A stretch of DNA of 64,000 bases from Vandammella animalimorsus (GCF_002285265.1 NZ_NSJB01000003.1:62001-126000); one strand, 5' to 3'. Shown: positions 19,579 to 29,606, counted from the stretch's first letter. The notes: generated by a model from the sequence alone, not told the origin. Numbers and translations: made by a program.

Positions 19579-20430
19579 TCAATTTAAAACATAGAAATCA
19601 GAAATTATTCTTTGGACTCTATCCTTGATTCGCCTCCAGTCTTTCAAATACATCTTATGATACCTAACCTCAACAGCCGTCGCTGATGAGGGCATATACA
19701 AGTGATGTCGACAATAGGAAAGCCTTGTATTGCTATTAAAGCACTCTACAACATCGGAAATTTCCTCACCCACATCCATCTTATAATAATAATTTTTATT
19801 ATCCATATATGAAAAATCATCACTAAGATCCTGCTCCGGAAAACACCACTCCAAATCAAATACCCGACTTTGATTTTTCTTGTAATAAAATTTATTCTCA
19901 GCCAACCCTGTAAAACAAGGAGAAGAAAGACGCTTCATCTTGCGGTGACGATCTGGATAATTACTCCCAGAAAATACATAAATTGTTGTCCCATCCTCGA
20001 ATTCCCCAATCTTCATCCTATCGCCCTGCCCACTGATCAGATATTCAAAATTGGTTCTCAATATAAATCCATTGATGATGTGCTCCTGCGTTTTGGGGTT
20101 CTTGGCATCGTCGTAGGACAATAAAAAAGCCCATCTCTTAGGCACTTCCACGGTGACCCCACCCAGGTCGCCACGGTAGTTCGCCCCTTTCTGGGACAGC
20201 TTGATGGACACGGAGTAATTTTCCTCACCGAATGGCGTACTTTCTTTCAGGATTTTTTGCAAATCCCGTATTTCCTTCATGACCTGGCTTTGGCTGACTG
20301 CGACCGGCCTTTGCTGGTCTGACAAGGCTTTTTTGGCGCGGTCGACTGCGCCCAGCAAGGCGATGACAATGCCTACGCCAAGAATGACGGCAATTGCAAT
20401 GCGCCTACGGTTTCCAAAGATGTAATGCAT
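19579..20430 (-). CDS. single-pass membrane-anchored protein of unknown function
   Basis: The 283-residue product begins with a basic patch (GNRRR) and one membrane segment (about residues 10-27). The remaining domain is exported and rich in aromatic and charged residues, with the segments GGVTVEVPKRW, LEWCFPEQ and a C-terminal amphipathic helix RVQRIISDFYVLN. It is not recognised. Length, topology and the final ISDF motif match the next gene (TQISDFLSTI), suggesting distant paralogy. It is the first gene of the three-gene block and the DNA is visibly AT-rich, unlike neighbours. The start is the ATG at 20428-20430. Confidence 0.75.
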   Translation of the reverse strand: MHYIFGNRRRIAIAVILGVGIVIALLGAVDRAKKALSDQQRPVAVSQSQVMKEIRDLQKILKESTPFGEENYSVSIKLSQKGANYRGDLGGVTVEVPKRWAFLLSYDDAKNPKTQEHIINGFILRTNFEYLISGQGDRMKIGEFEDGTTIYVFSGSNYPDRHRKMKRLSSPCFTGLAENKFYYKKNQSRVFDLEWCFPEQDLSDDFSYMDNKNYYYKMDVGEEISDVVECFNSNTRLSYCRHHLYMPSSATAVEVRYHKMYLKDWRRIKDRVQRIISDFYVLN

Positions 20431-21043
20431 GCTGCTCAGGCTGTGGGATAAGCTTTTGGATCACGACGAAGGACGGGCATAAAGCCATTGTGTTGAGGCT
20501 CGCATCTTGTACGAGTCACTGACAGGAAATACCACCATGCTGCGATTCGTTACGCTTTATAGCCCACCACTGCAAGCGGGTACAGCGGGTTAATGTCAAA
20601 CATCGTCAAAGCGCAATGCAGAATGCATTAATCACCACACAATTGGCTTGAATTGGCGCGCAAGACATGGCGCGCGATTGGGCAGCCGTGTGCATCCCTG
20701 GCCAGCGCATGCAGCTGCGCACCGGCATATTCGCTGGCAAGCTCCAACTCCAGGGCCGCCGGCTTGGCAAACTGTGGGAAGGCCTGCACAAATCGCAGCG
20801 CCGTGTGCATCTGCGGATTCGGGCGGTCTGCGGCGTTGCTCGTCCTCGCAATGGCGGGGGCCATTGCTGCGGCTCGCGCCTTGCAGCCCATCCCGAACCG
20901 CAGCGCCCACTTTGCCGCTGGATTCGTGCAGGCCTTCGCTTGAATTATTCGGCGCTTGCTCTACACTTTCGCGCTTTTTCCGCGCCCTGGCCGGCATGCA
21001 GGCGGCATCTGCTGCGGCCTGCCCGGGCGCTTGTTGTGTGCTC
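20431..21043. other. 613 bp divergent intergenic region
   Basis: This region separates the leftward RTX cassette from the rightward polysaccharide export genes. It probably holds promoters for both. I see no convincing gene: short frames around 20630-20950 have odd composition and no family signature. The composition changes from AT-rich to GC-rich across it, consistent with a junction. Confidence 0.5.
20940..20967 (+). promoter_or_regulatory. candidate sigma-70 promoter for the export operon
   Basis: TTGAAT (20940-20945) and TACACT (20962-20967) are separated by 16 bp, about 75 bp before the permease ATG. This is a pattern match only. Confidence 0.4.
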
Positions 21044-21844
21044 ATGAAATCGCTGCTTTCGGATCTGGCCGTGCTCTGGCGCATGCGCTCGCTGCTGCGC
21101 GTGCTCACGCGGCGCGAGCTGGCCGCGCGCTTTGCCGGCTCGGCCGGCGGCATCGTCTGGGCCTGGGTGCAGCCGGTCTTGACGATCGCCTGCTATTTCA
21201 TCGTCTTCGATCTGGTGTTTGCCATGCGCCTGGGCGAGCACGCGCCGGCCGAGCGCGTGGGCACGTTTCTGATCGTGGGCATGGTCGGCTGGATGGCCTT
21301 TGCCGAGATGACCCAGCGCGCCATGCACAGCCTGGTGGACGTGGGCGGATTGCTGCAGAAGAATCCGCTGCCGCCGGTGCTGTTCCCGACCCGCTCAGTG
21401 CTCACCAGCGCCCTGGTCTACATCCCCCTGTTCCTGCTGCTGGCGCTGGCCTACTGGCCGCAGCACGGGGGCAGCAGCGCGCTGCTGGCACTGCCCGTGC
21501 TGGTGGGGCTGCAGGTGCTGCTGGCCTGGATGCTGGGCTTTTTGCTGGCCATGCTGATGGCGGCGCTGCGCGATGTGGCGCAAATCGTGGCCTTTGCGTT
21601 CTCGATCGGCGTGTTTGCTGCGCCCATCCTGTTTCCGCTGACGATGTTCCCCGAGCGCTGGCGCTGGCTGCTCTGGCTCAATCCGATGACGCCTTTCGTG
21701 CTGGGCTACCAGCACATTCTGCTGGGCGGGCATTGGCCGCCCGTGAGCATCTGGGCCGCCGTGGCCGCAGGGTTGCTGCTGGCGGCCTGGCTGCTCGATA
21801 CCGTGTTGCGCCGCAGCCGCGATCAATTGGTGGACTGGCTATGA
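21044..21844 (+). CDS. polysaccharide ABC exporter permease (Wzm/KpsM-like)
   Basis: The 266-residue inner-membrane protein has an N-terminal soluble segment with RMRSLLRVLTRRELAARFAGS and six membrane segments. The ABC-2 pattern includes QKNPLPPVLFPTRSV and a C-terminal LWLNPMTPFVLGYQHILLGG, which is characteristic of Wzm/TagG-type exporters of O-antigen or capsule. The ATPase gene overlaps by ATGA. I chose the ATG at 21044 because the RELAARF segment conserved at Wzm N-termini follows within 30 residues. Confidence 0.9.
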   Translation: MKSLLSDLAVLWRMRSLLRVLTRRELAARFAGSAGGIVWAWVQPVLTIACYFIVFDLVFAMRLGEHAPAERVGTFLIVGMVGWMAFAEMTQRAMHSLVDVGGLLQKNPLPPVLFPTRSVLTSALVYIPLFLLLALAYWPQHGGSSALLALPVLVGLQVLLAWMLGFLLAMLMAALRDVAQIVAFAFSIGVFAAPILFPLTMFPERWRWLLWLNPMTPFVLGYQHILLGGHWPPVSIWAAVAAGLLLAAWLLDTVLRRSRDQLVDWL

Positions 21845-23184
21845 GCGGCAGCAGCACTCCCCAGGCCCAACCCGGCAGCGGCCCCGTCGTGCTGCGCGCC
21901 AGCGGCATCGGCAAGGAGTACAAGCTCTACGACTCGCCGCGCCAGCGCCTCAAGGCCCTGCTCACCGGGCGCGCCTACCACCGCAGCCACTGGGCGCTGC
22001 GCGATGTCTCGTTCGAGCTGCGCCGCGGCCAGTGCATCGGCATCATCGGCGACAACGGCGCGGGCAAGAGCTCGCTGCTCAAGCTGCTGGCCGGCACGCT
22101 GCAGCCCTCGGCCGGGCAGATCGAGCGCCTGGGCCGCATCACCGCCATTCTGGAGCTGGGCGCGGGCTTCCACCCGGATTTCACCGGGCGCGACAACTTG
22201 TATTTCGGCGGCAGCATGATTGGCATCGGCCACGAGCAGATGCGCGCGCTGGAGCCCGAGATCATCGCCTTTGCCGGGCTGGGCGACGCGCTGCAGCGCC
22301 CGGTCAAGACCTATTCCTCGGGCATGGTGGTGCGCCTGGCCTTTGCGCTGATGACGGCCGTGCCGCCGGACGTGCTGATCGTCGACGAGGCGCTGGCCGT
22401 GGGCGATCAGGTGTTCCAGAAAAAATGCGTCGAGCGCATCATGGCCTTCAAGGAGCAAGGCTGCACCATCCTGTTTTGCTCGCACAGCCCCTACCACATC
22501 CGCACGCTGTGCGACCAGGCCATGTGGCTCGATGGCGGGCGCATCAAGGAGTTCGGCCCGACCGAGCCCGTGCTGGGCGCCTACGAGATGCACACCCGCC
22601 TGCGCCAACAGGCCGAGCAGGCCGAGCAAGCCGCGCCGGCCGGGCCCGCGCAGCCTGACACGGCCGATGCCCAGGCACAGCCCGCCCCCGCGGCAGCGCC
22701 TGCCAATGCCCAAGCCACGCCCGCCGAAACCAATGCCACCGACGCGCAGGCCGCCGCACCCAGCGCAGCGCCCGAAGCCAACGTGGCCCATCTGCTGTCG
22801 GTGGTGATGGCCCACACCGATCCGGGCGAGGAAATCCCGCTGCTGCAAAGCCGCGATCTGGTGGTCACCATCACGGCGCGCGGCCAGGGCGATGAGCGCC
22901 CCAACATCGGCTTCATGCTGGAGCAATCCAAGGGCGTGGGCATCACCTCGCTGGCCACGCACGAGGAAGGCGCCGCGCCGCGCCAGCTCGCCGATGGCAG
23001 CTGGCAATCGGTGCTGACCTTTCCCGATCTGCCCCTGCACAGCGGCCAGTACGTCATCAGCGCCTTCTTGTTCGATGCCAGCGGCCTGGTCGTCTACGAC
23101 GAGTGGCTGCGCTTCAAGCACTTTCGCTTCGTCACGCCCACGTTGATGCCCGGGCTGGTCAAGCTGCCGCACCACTGGTCCTAA
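21841..23184 (+). CDS. polysaccharide ABC exporter ATPase with C-terminal carbohydrate-binding domain (Wzt-like)
   Basis: In the 447-residue product, residues 1-245 form the ATPase: GDNGAGKSSLL Walker A, the family motif ILELGAGFHPDFTGRDN, KTYSSGMVVRLAFA signature and VLIVDEALAVGD Walker B. A ~70-residue Ala/Pro/Gln-rich linker (about 255-325) leads to a ~120-residue Wzt C-terminal domain that in O-antigen exporters recognises the modified glycan end. The start overlaps the permease stop (ATGA, 21841-21844), so they are coupled. The Ala-rich linker is unusually long. Confidence 0.92.
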   Translation: MSGSSTPQAQPGSGPVVLRASGIGKEYKLYDSPRQRLKALLTGRAYHRSHWALRDVSFELRRGQCIGIIGDNGAGKSSLLKLLAGTLQPSAGQIERLGRITAILELGAGFHPDFTGRDNLYFGGSMIGIGHEQMRALEPEIIAFAGLGDALQRPVKTYSSGMVVRLAFALMTAVPPDVLIVDEALAVGDQVFQKKCVERIMAFKEQGCTILFCSHSPYHIRTLCDQAMWLDGGRIKEFGPTEPVLGAYEMHTRLRQQAEQAEQAAPAGPAQPDTADAQAQPAPAAAPANAQATPAETNATDAQAAAPSAAPEANVAHLLSVVMAHTDPGEEIPLLQSRDLVVTITARGQGDERPNIGFMLEQSKGVGITSLATHEEGAAPRQLADGSWQSVLTFPDLPLHSGQYVISAFLFDASGLVVYDEWLRFKHFRFVTPTLMPGLVKLPHHWS

Positions 23185-23228
23185 AGCGCAGCGCCTGCGG
23201 TTTTCCCTTTGCCCACCACTTCATTGCC

Positions 23229-24128
23229 ATGATGCCCATCACTGACCCCGGCGCCGCGCAGCAGCTGCTGGCGCAAGGCCAGGCCGCGCTGCAGCGCGGC
23301 GATCTGCCCGCTGCTGCCCAGGCCCTGGGCGCCGCCCGCGGCCACGCCGACACGCGGCTTGCGGCCCACAATCTGATCGAGCAGCACCGGCTCGACGGCG
23401 CCTTTGGCGCCTGGACCGGGCTGGACTGCACGATCTCGCCGGCCGACGACATCTTCCATTTCTTCGCCGGCCACCCCACCTCCATCAACCCGCTGCGCGA
23501 CTACTTTGCCGATGGCTGGCGCACGCTGGCCGAGCTGATGCTGCTGATGGAGGCTGCAGGCAAGCCGCTGCTGGGCACGCAGCACTTTCTGGAGTTCGCC
23601 AGCGGCCACGGGCGCTTTACGCGGCATCTGGTCAAGGCCCTGGGCGCGCCGCGCGTGACGGTCTCGGACGTGGTGCCCGATGCCGTGGCCTTCGCCCGCC
23701 AGACCTTTGGCGTGGCCGGTTTCGTCTCCAGCAACGACCCGCAGGCCCTGGCCTGGCCGCGCCAGTGGGACGTGGTGTTCGTGCTCTCGCTGTTCAGCCA
23801 TCTGCCCGCCTCACGCTGGAGCCCCTGGTTGGCGCATTTGTATGCTGCCGTGCAGCCCGGCGGGCTGCTGATCTTCACGACCCACGGCGCCGAGGCGCTG
23901 CGCAAGCAAAACGTCCAGCTCGACGAGAGCGGCTTTCGCTTCTTTGCCTCCAGCGAATCGAACGCCATCGACGCCCAGGAATACGGCACGACCTTCACCT
24001 CCAGCCAGTTCGTACGCCAACAGATCGCCCAGCATCTGCCGGGCAGCCAGCTGCTGTGCCACCAGGAGGCCTGCTTCTGGAGCCACCAGGACGCCTTCGT
24101 GCTGCAAAAGCCGCAACCCGCAGGCTAA
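23229..24128 (+). CDS. class I SAM-dependent methyltransferase
   Basis: The 299-residue product starts with a short helical region (possibly TPR-like, QGQAALQRGDLPAAAQAL). A Rossmann methyltransferase core follows: motif I FLEFASGHGRFTRHL, then VTVSDVVPDAVAFA, VVFVLSLFSHLP and LYAAVQPGGLLIFTTHG. It follows the Wzt-like gene by 44 bp. Methylation of the glycan non-reducing end as an export signal is known for some Wzm/Wzt systems, so a terminal glycan methyltransferase is a reasonable inference. The start is either of two adjacent ATGs (23229 or 23232). Confidence 0.82.
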   Translation: MMPITDPGAAQQLLAQGQAALQRGDLPAAAQALGAARGHADTRLAAHNLIEQHRLDGAFGAWTGLDCTISPADDIFHFFAGHPTSINPLRDYFADGWRTLAELMLLMEAAGKPLLGTQHFLEFASGHGRFTRHLVKALGAPRVTVSDVVPDAVAFARQTFGVAGFVSSNDPQALAWPRQWDVVFVLSLFSHLPASRWSPWLAHLYAAVQPGGLLIFTTHGAEALRKQNVQLDESGFRFFASSESNAIDAQEYGTTFTSSQFVRQQIAQHLPGSQLLCHQEACFWSHQDAFVLQKPQPAG

Positions 24129-24141
24129 GTACTGAACAGCC

Positions 24142-26901
24142 ATGCGCAGCGCCAGCCCGACCATGCCCGCCGCCGCAGGCTGCCACCACAGCCGCCGGCC
24201 TGCCAGGCCGTTGCTGCCCGTGCGCTGGCTCATGGCCCTGCTGCTGGCGCTGGCCCTGCTGGCCGGGCTGGGCCAGGCCCGCGCGGTCACGGCCCCTGAA
24301 GCCATCGCCGCCACGGCCCCCAGCCAGGCCATCCCGGCCGAGACGCAGCAACAGCAGGCCGGCCAGGCTTTTCTGGAAAGCGTGCAGCTCGATGCCCAGC
24401 GGCGCCTGACGCTCTCTGGCTGGGCCGGGCTCTACCACGGCAACGCCTTCATCACCCAGGCCACCGTCTGGGTTGGCGACACCGCCATCTACACCGGCCG
24501 CCTGGGCTACGCCCTCGACCGGCCCGGCGTGGCCCAGCACACCGGACGCGCTCTATGGCAAAGCAGTGGTTTTTCCCTGCCGGTGCGCATTCCGGCGCAC
24601 ATCGCCGCCGGCCCGGCGCGCCTGCGCATGCAGGTGCTGGCCACCGATGGCAGTCGCATTGATGTGGTGCCGCTGCACGGCAGCGAACAGATCGACATCC
24701 CCCCTGCGACGCAGGCCCCGGCCGCTGCGCGCTGGATGCTGGGCCTGGCCCTGGCGCTGCCCTTGCTGGCCTGGTGCCTGGGCCTGGAGCGCCCGCGCCG
24801 CGCCGCCGGCCTACCCCCCTCGCCAACGACACCCGCCCAAGCCAGCGCCGCGCTGGCCGCCGATGCAGCGGGCGCGCGCCGCTTCGGCCTGGCCCTGCTG
24901 GCATCGCTGGCGCTGTTGGTCGGCGCTGGCTGGACGGGCTCCTCACTGCCGCTGTTGCTGGAGCAGGCCAACCGCGCCGCGCCGCTGGTGGCGCACGATG
25001 CCCAGCTGCTCTACGGCCAGGCGCAGGCCGTGCGCTCGGACGAGTGGCTGGTGGTCACGCCACTGGCCATCAGCCAGGCGCACGCCACGCCGCGCTGGCC
25101 GGGCATCAACCCCCTGCACGGCTGGCCGGGGCAGAACATGCATGTGGTGGGCATGACGGGCGTGCCCATCGCCCACTGGGCGACCCTGGCGCGCCCGGCC
25201 ACTTGGGGCTTCTTTGTGCTGCCGCTGCGTCAGGCCCTGGCCTGGGCCTGGTGGCTGCCATTCTTTCTGTGCTTTGCCACGCTGTGGTGGCTGCTGCGCC
25301 GCACGTTTGCCCTGCCCTGGCGGCAGGCTGCGCTGCTGGCCACCAGCGTCAGCGCCTCGGGCTATGCGGTGAGCTGGTCGGGCTGGCCTGCCTATGCCAT
25401 TGGCCTGGCTGCGGCCGTTACCCTGGCGGCCCAACAGCTGCTGCGCAGCCGCGGCCCCATACAGGCCGGGCTGGCCGCCGTCGCCCTGGGCTGGGCCGGT
25501 GCGGCGCTGGTGCTGCTGCTTTACCCGGCCTGGCAGGTGCCGCTGGGCTATCTGATGGCACTGCTGGGCCTAGCTTGGGCCTGGCAACAACGCCAGCAAT
25601 TGCCCATGCTGCAAGCGCCGCAGTGGCGGGCCCTGGGCCTGACCGCCGCTCTGGCCGCGCTGACGGCCGCCGCCTTGCTGCTGGCCTGGCTGAACGAAGG
25701 CGGCCCGGCCATCGAAGCCTTGCGCCAGACCATCTACCCCGGCGCGCGCTCCACCGACCTGGGCGGCTATGTCGACCCCTGGCATCTGCTCAAGGGCATG
25801 ACCAATCTGGTGACGCTGCACACCTCGTCGCTGTGGTCCATCCCCAGCGACTCGGGCGGCTACATCTACGTACTGCCGCCGCTGGCGCTGGCCACGGCGC
25901 TGCGCTGCTGGGCGCTGCGGCGTGTGGATGCCATGGCCCTGGCGCTGTGGCTGTTCATCGCCTGGCTGCTGGCCTATATGTTCATCGGCCTGCCCGGCTG
26001 GCTGAGCAAGGCCTCGCTGTGGAGCCTGGCGCCGGCATTTCGCACCGACATCGCGCTGGGCCTGGCCCAGGCCCTGGTGCTGGCCTGGCTGCTGGCACCG
26101 GCCAATCAGCCCACCACCGGCCAGGCCTGGCAGCAGGCGCCGCGCTGGCTGGCGCTGCTGGCCGGCCTGGGCTTTGCCTGGCACACGCACCAACTGCTGG
26201 GCATGCAGCCCCTGCCCAGCCAGGACTGGCTGCTGCCCGGCAGCTGGTGGCTGATCTGCGCCCTGGCCGGCCTCATCGCCGCCTGGCTGGTGCGCGGCCA
26301 GATCATGCAGGCCGTGACCCTGCTTTGCCTGTGGGGGTTGGCCACGGCCTTGCCCTTCAACCCACTGGGCCTGGCGCCCAGCCATTTGCGCCCAGCGCCC
26401 GCCTTGCAGCAGGCCCTGAGCGATTGGCCTGCGGCTGCGCCGTCGTCTGGTCAGGCAAGCAGCACGGGCCCTCGACTGGCCGTGGTCAGCGAACCTGCCT
26501 GGGCCAACGCATTGGCCGCCAGCGGCGTGGCCGTGCTCAACACCACCTTCTATGAGCCGCCCTTGGCCCTGTGGCAGCGGCTGGATCCGCAGCAACAGCT
26601 GCGCGAGCAATACAACCGCTATCAGCACCTGCACATCGTGCTGCAACCCCAGCCCAGCGCCGCTGCCGGCTGGAGCGCCGCGGCACCGAACATGGATCGG
26701 GTCGAGCTGCGCCTGGATCCGCAGCGCTTCGATTTCCGCCTGCTGCCCATCGACGCCGTACTGGCCAACTGGCGCGATGCAGGGCAACTGCAGGCCAATC
26801 CCAGCCTGCAGGAGCGGGCCAGGCAAGCCAATGCCAGCCAAACCGCAGATGGCGCCCAGGACGATGGCTGGGTGCTGTTTGCCGTGCAATCTGGCCAATG
26901 A
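24142..26901 (+). CDS. large polytopic membrane protein, possible GT-C type glycosyltransferase
   Basis: The 919-residue product begins with a signal-anchor-like segment (about 28-48). A ~130-residue beta-rich exported domain follows (RLTLSGWAGLYHG through QIDIPP). About a dozen membrane segments fill residues 195-750, and a soluble C-terminal domain ends the protein. The loop after the first core helices contains RSDEWLVVTPLA, a pattern seen in large membrane proteins annotated as GT-C-like glycosyltransferases. I do not see a certain catalytic motif. It starts 13 bp after the methyltransferase, so it belongs to the export operon. A role in glycan assembly or modification at the periplasmic face is inferred. 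Confidence 0.7.
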   Translation: MRSASPTMPAAAGCHHSRRPARPLLPVRWLMALLLALALLAGLGQARAVTAPEAIAATAPSQAIPAETQQQQAGQAFLESVQLDAQRRLTLSGWAGLYHGNAFITQATVWVGDTAIYTGRLGYALDRPGVAQHTGRALWQSSGFSLPVRIPAHIAAGPARLRMQVLATDGSRIDVVPLHGSEQIDIPPATQAPAAARWMLGLALALPLLAWCLGLERPRRAAGLPPSPTTPAQASAALAADAAGARRFGLALLASLALLVGAGWTGSSLPLLLEQANRAAPLVAHDAQLLYGQAQAVRSDEWLVVTPLAISQAHATPRWPGINPLHGWPGQNMHVVGMTGVPIAHWATLARPATWGFFVLPLRQALAWAWWLPFFLCFATLWWLLRRTFALPWRQAALLATSVSASGYAVSWSGWPAYAIGLAAAVTLAAQQLLRSRGPIQAGLAAVALGWAGAALVLLLYPAWQVPLGYLMALLGLAWAWQQRQQLPMLQAPQWRALGLTAALAALTAAALLLAWLNEGGPAIEALRQTIYPGARSTDLGGYVDPWHLLKGMTNLVTLHTSSLWSIPSDSGGYIYVLPPLALATALRCWALRRVDAMALALWLFIAWLLAYMFIGLPGWLSKASLWSLAPAFRTDIALGLAQALVLAWLLAPANQPTTGQAWQQAPRWLALLAGLGFAWHTHQLLGMQPLPSQDWLLPGSWWLICALAGLIAAWLVRGQIMQAVTLLCLWGLATALPFNPLGLAPSHLRPAPALQQALSDWPAAAPSSGQASSTGPRLAVVSEPAWANALAASGVAVLNTTFYEPPLALWQRLDPQQQLREQYNRYQHLHIVLQPQPSAAAGWSAAAPNMDRVELRLDPQRFDFRLLPIDAVLANWRDAGQLQANPSLQERARQANASQTADGAQDDGWVLFAVQSGQ

Positions 26902-26969
26902 ATCGCCGGCCCTTGCCGCGCCCAGGCCCCGGGCACGCCGCGCGCCCATCCAGCCAACCCTATCGGCGC

Positions 26970-27000
26970 AAAAAAACAGGCCACACTTTCGTGTGGCCTG
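26970..27000 (-). terminator. rho-independent terminator downstream of tRNA-fMet
   Basis: CAGGCCACAC pairs with GTGTGGCCTG around a TTTC loop, with seven A at 26970-26976 forming a U-tract on the minus strand. It lies immediately 3' of the tRNA and also ends the leftward ribosomal transcript if that reads through. Confidence 0.9.
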
Positions 27001-27008
27001 TTGGCATT

Positions 27009-27085
<77 letters not shown>

Positions 27086-27109
27086 GTAAGCCGCTAGTAT
27101 AGCACCGTT

Positions 27110-27511
27110 TTATTCTGCCGCTTGCTTTTCTGCAGAAATTTCTTCCTGCTCTTCGGGGCGGTCGACCAGCTCCATCAGCGCCATGGGGGCGTTGTCGCCC
27201 ACGCGGAAGCCCATTTTCAGGATGCGCGTGTAGCCACCGGGACGGGCCTTGTAGCGAGGGCCCAGCTCGGTGAACAGCTTGGTGACGGCCTCGCGATCGC
27301 GCAGGCGACTGAATGCCAGGCGGCGGTTGGCCACCGAGTCGTTCTTGGCCAGGGTGATCAGGGGCTCGACCACGCGGCGCAATTCCTTGGCCTTGGGCAA
27401 GGTGGTCTTGATCAGCTCGTGGTGAATGAGCGAATTGCTCATGTTGCGCAGCATGGCCTGGCGGTGTGCGCTGGTGCGGTTCAGTTTACGAAGTCCGTTG
27501 CGGTGTCGCAT
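27110..27511 (-). CDS. rplQ: 50S ribosomal protein L17
   Basis: The 133-residue product has the N-terminus [20 protein letters not shown], the L17 signature around the ribosomal exit region. The family length is ~125-130; the last ~15 residues here are acidic ([11 protein letters not shown]). It is the last gene of the alpha-type operon, 180 bp after rpoA. Confidence 0.97.
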   Translation of the reverse strand: MRHRNGLRKLNRTSAHRQAMLRNMSNSLIHHELIKTTLPKAKELRRVVEPLITLAKNDSVANRRLAFSRLRDREAVTKLFTELGPRYKARPGGYTRILKMGFRVGDNAPMALMELVDRPEEQEEISAEKQAAE

Positions 27512-27691
27512 AGTGTTTCCTTATCAAAATGGCTGCGGGCCGGATCAGGTACCCGCAGGTGCAACAAAAACAGGGGGTAGGTCAAGAGAGTCTGTCTGGC
27601 AAGCCCAAGGCTGTGAAGCCTGGCTGGGCGGCAAGCCCAGGAAAAGGGGTAAGCCCCTTCACCCAAGCATCCGTCGCTGCGCCCAAGGACA

Positions 27692-28678
27692 TCACTCCAG
27701 ACCAGCGGGCGGCCAGTTCTCCAGCTTCATGCCCAGGGTCAGGCCACGCGAGGCCAGCACTTCCTTGATCTCGTTGAGCGATTTGCGCCCCAGATTCGGG
27801 GTCTTGAGCAGCTCGTTGTCGGTGCGCTGGATCAGATCGCCGATGTAGTAGATGTTCTCGGCCTTGAGGCAGTTGGCCGAACGCACCGTCAGCTCCAGCT
27901 CGTCCACCGGACGCAGCAGGATCGGGTCGAAGGTCGCGGCGCTGCGCGAGGCAGCAGGCGCATCGAAGGCGGCCAGATCGCCATCGTCAAGCTGTGCAAA
28001 CACGGCCAGTTGCTCCACGAGGATCTTGGCCGAGGTGCGCACCGCATCTTCGGCCGTGATCGCGCCATTGGTCTCGATTTCCATGACCAGCTTGTCCAGG
28101 TCGGTGCGCTGCTCCACACGGGCGTTTTCCACTGTGTAGTTGACGCGCAGCACCGGCGAGAACGAGGCGTCCAGCACGATGCGACCGATCGACTTGTTCG
28201 ACTCATCGCCAAAGCGACGCACCGTACCGGGCACATAGCCGCGGCCTTTCTCGACCTTGATCTGCATGTCCAGCTTGGCGCCTTGCGACATGTGGGCAAT
28301 GACGTGCTCGGGGTTCACGATCTCCACATCGTGCGGCGTCTGGATGTCCGCCGCCGTGACCACGCCTTCGCCGTCCTTGCGCAGGCTCAGCGTCACTTCA
28401 TCGCGGTTGTGCAGCTTGAAGACCACGCCCTTGAGGTTCAGCAAGATGCCGACCACGTCCTCTTGGATGCCATCGATGCTGGAGAACTCGTGCAGCACGC
28501 CCGCGATCGTGACCTCGGTGGGTGCATAGCCAATCATCGACGACAGCAGGACCCGGCGCAGCGCGTTGCCCAAGGTGTGGCCATAGCCACGCTCGAACGG
28601 CTCGAGCTCGACCTTGGCTCGGTTGTGGCCGATTTGTTCCACGCTGATGGTCTTGGGCTTTAGCAAATTGGTCTGCAT
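27692..28678 (-). CDS. rpoA: DNA-directed RNA polymerase alpha subunit
   Basis: The 328-residue product has an N-terminal domain for dimerisation and assembly ([21 protein letters not shown], residues ~28-48). The C-terminal domain (~250-310, [20 protein letters not shown] and [12 protein letters not shown]) contacts UP elements and activators. Position after rpsD is the conserved order. Confidence 0.98.
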   Translation of the reverse strand: MQTNLLKPKTISVEQIGHNRAKVELEPFERGYGHTLGNALRRVLLSSMIGYAPTEVTIAGVLHEFSSIDGIQEDVVGILLNLKGVVFKLHNRDEVTLSLRKDGEGVVTAADIQTPHDVEIVNPEHVIAHMSQGAKLDMQIKVEKGRGYVPGTVRRFGDESNKSIGRIVLDASFSPVLRVNYTVENARVEQRTDLDKLVMEIETNGAITAEDAVRTSAKILVEQLAVFAQLDDGDLAAFDAPAASRSAATFDPILLRPVDELELTVRSANCLKAENIYYIGDLIQRTDNELLKTPNLGRKSLNEIKEVLASRGLTLGMKLENWPPAGLE

Positions 28679-28885
28679 ATTTACTTCCTGTCAATACCCC
28701 CGGCTCGTTACACCGGTAAGGCTGGTGAAGCGAATAAACCGCGAACGGAGTCGCGGTTCAAATGAGTGATTCCATTTCCCGATGAAGGCTGCACACGAAG
28801 TGTTGCTGTAGACATTGGCAGGCCAAGGCCGGCGGGTGCTCCAGCAGCAATGCTTGCATCGAGAAATGGAATGAATCAGGCCGGA

Positions 28886-29509
28886 TCAACGCGAATACAG
28901 TTCGACGATCAGCGATTCGTTGATGTCTGCACCGAACTCATCACGATCGGGGGCTTTCTTGAAAGTGCCCTCTGCCTTGTCGACAGCCACTTCCACCCAG
29001 CCCGGGAAGCCCAGTTGCTGTGCCAGTTGCAGCGCTTCCTGCACACGGGCCTGGTTGCGCGACTTCTCACGCACAGCCACCACGTCACCGGCCTTGACTT
29101 GGTAGGAGGGAATGTTCACCGGCTGACCATTGACCAGGATCGCCTTGTGCGAAACCAGCTGGCGCGCCTCGGCACGGGTCGAGCCAAAGCCCATGCGGTA
29201 AACGACGTTGTCCAGGCGCGACTCCAGCAGCGACAGCAGGTTGGAGCCGGTGTTGCCACGGCGGCGGTCGGCCTCGGCGAAGTAGCGGCGGAATTGCTTT
29301 TCCAGCACGCCGTACATGCGGCGAACCTTCTGCTTTTCACGCAACTGCAGACCGTAGTCGGAAGTGCGCGCACCGGAAGTGCGGCCATGCTGACCGGGCT
29401 TGGTATCGAACTTGGCCTTGTCGGCGATGGAGCGACGAGCGCTCTTGAGGAACAGATCCGTGCCTTCACGGCGGGACAGTTTGGCCTTGGGCCCAATATA
29501 ACGTGCCAC
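28886..29509 (-). CDS. rpsD: 30S ribosomal protein S4
   Basis: The 207-residue primary 16S binder has an S4 RNA-binding domain ([28 protein letters not shown]). It starts at a GTG (29507-29509) giving [16 protein letters not shown], the conserved N-terminus. In many bacteria S4 is the translational repressor of this operon; here it precedes rpoA after rpsK. Confidence 0.97.
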   Translation of the reverse strand: MARYIGPKAKLSRREGTDLFLKSARRSIADKAKFDTKPGQHGRTSGARTSDYGLQLREKQKVRRMYGVLEKQFRRYFAEADRRRGNTGSNLLSLLESRLDNVVYRMGFGSTRAEARQLVSHKAILVNGQPVNIPSYQVKAGDVVAVREKSRNQARVQEALQLAQQLGFPGWVEVAVDKAEGTFKKAPDRDEFGADINESLIVELYSR

Positions 29510-29606
29510 TTGATTTCCTTTGATTCAGCTGCTGCATGGCCCACAGCCATGCAGGAGCCACACGCGCCTCATCGCGGCAACGGTGGCGGTGGTCTTGACG
29601 AAGAGA

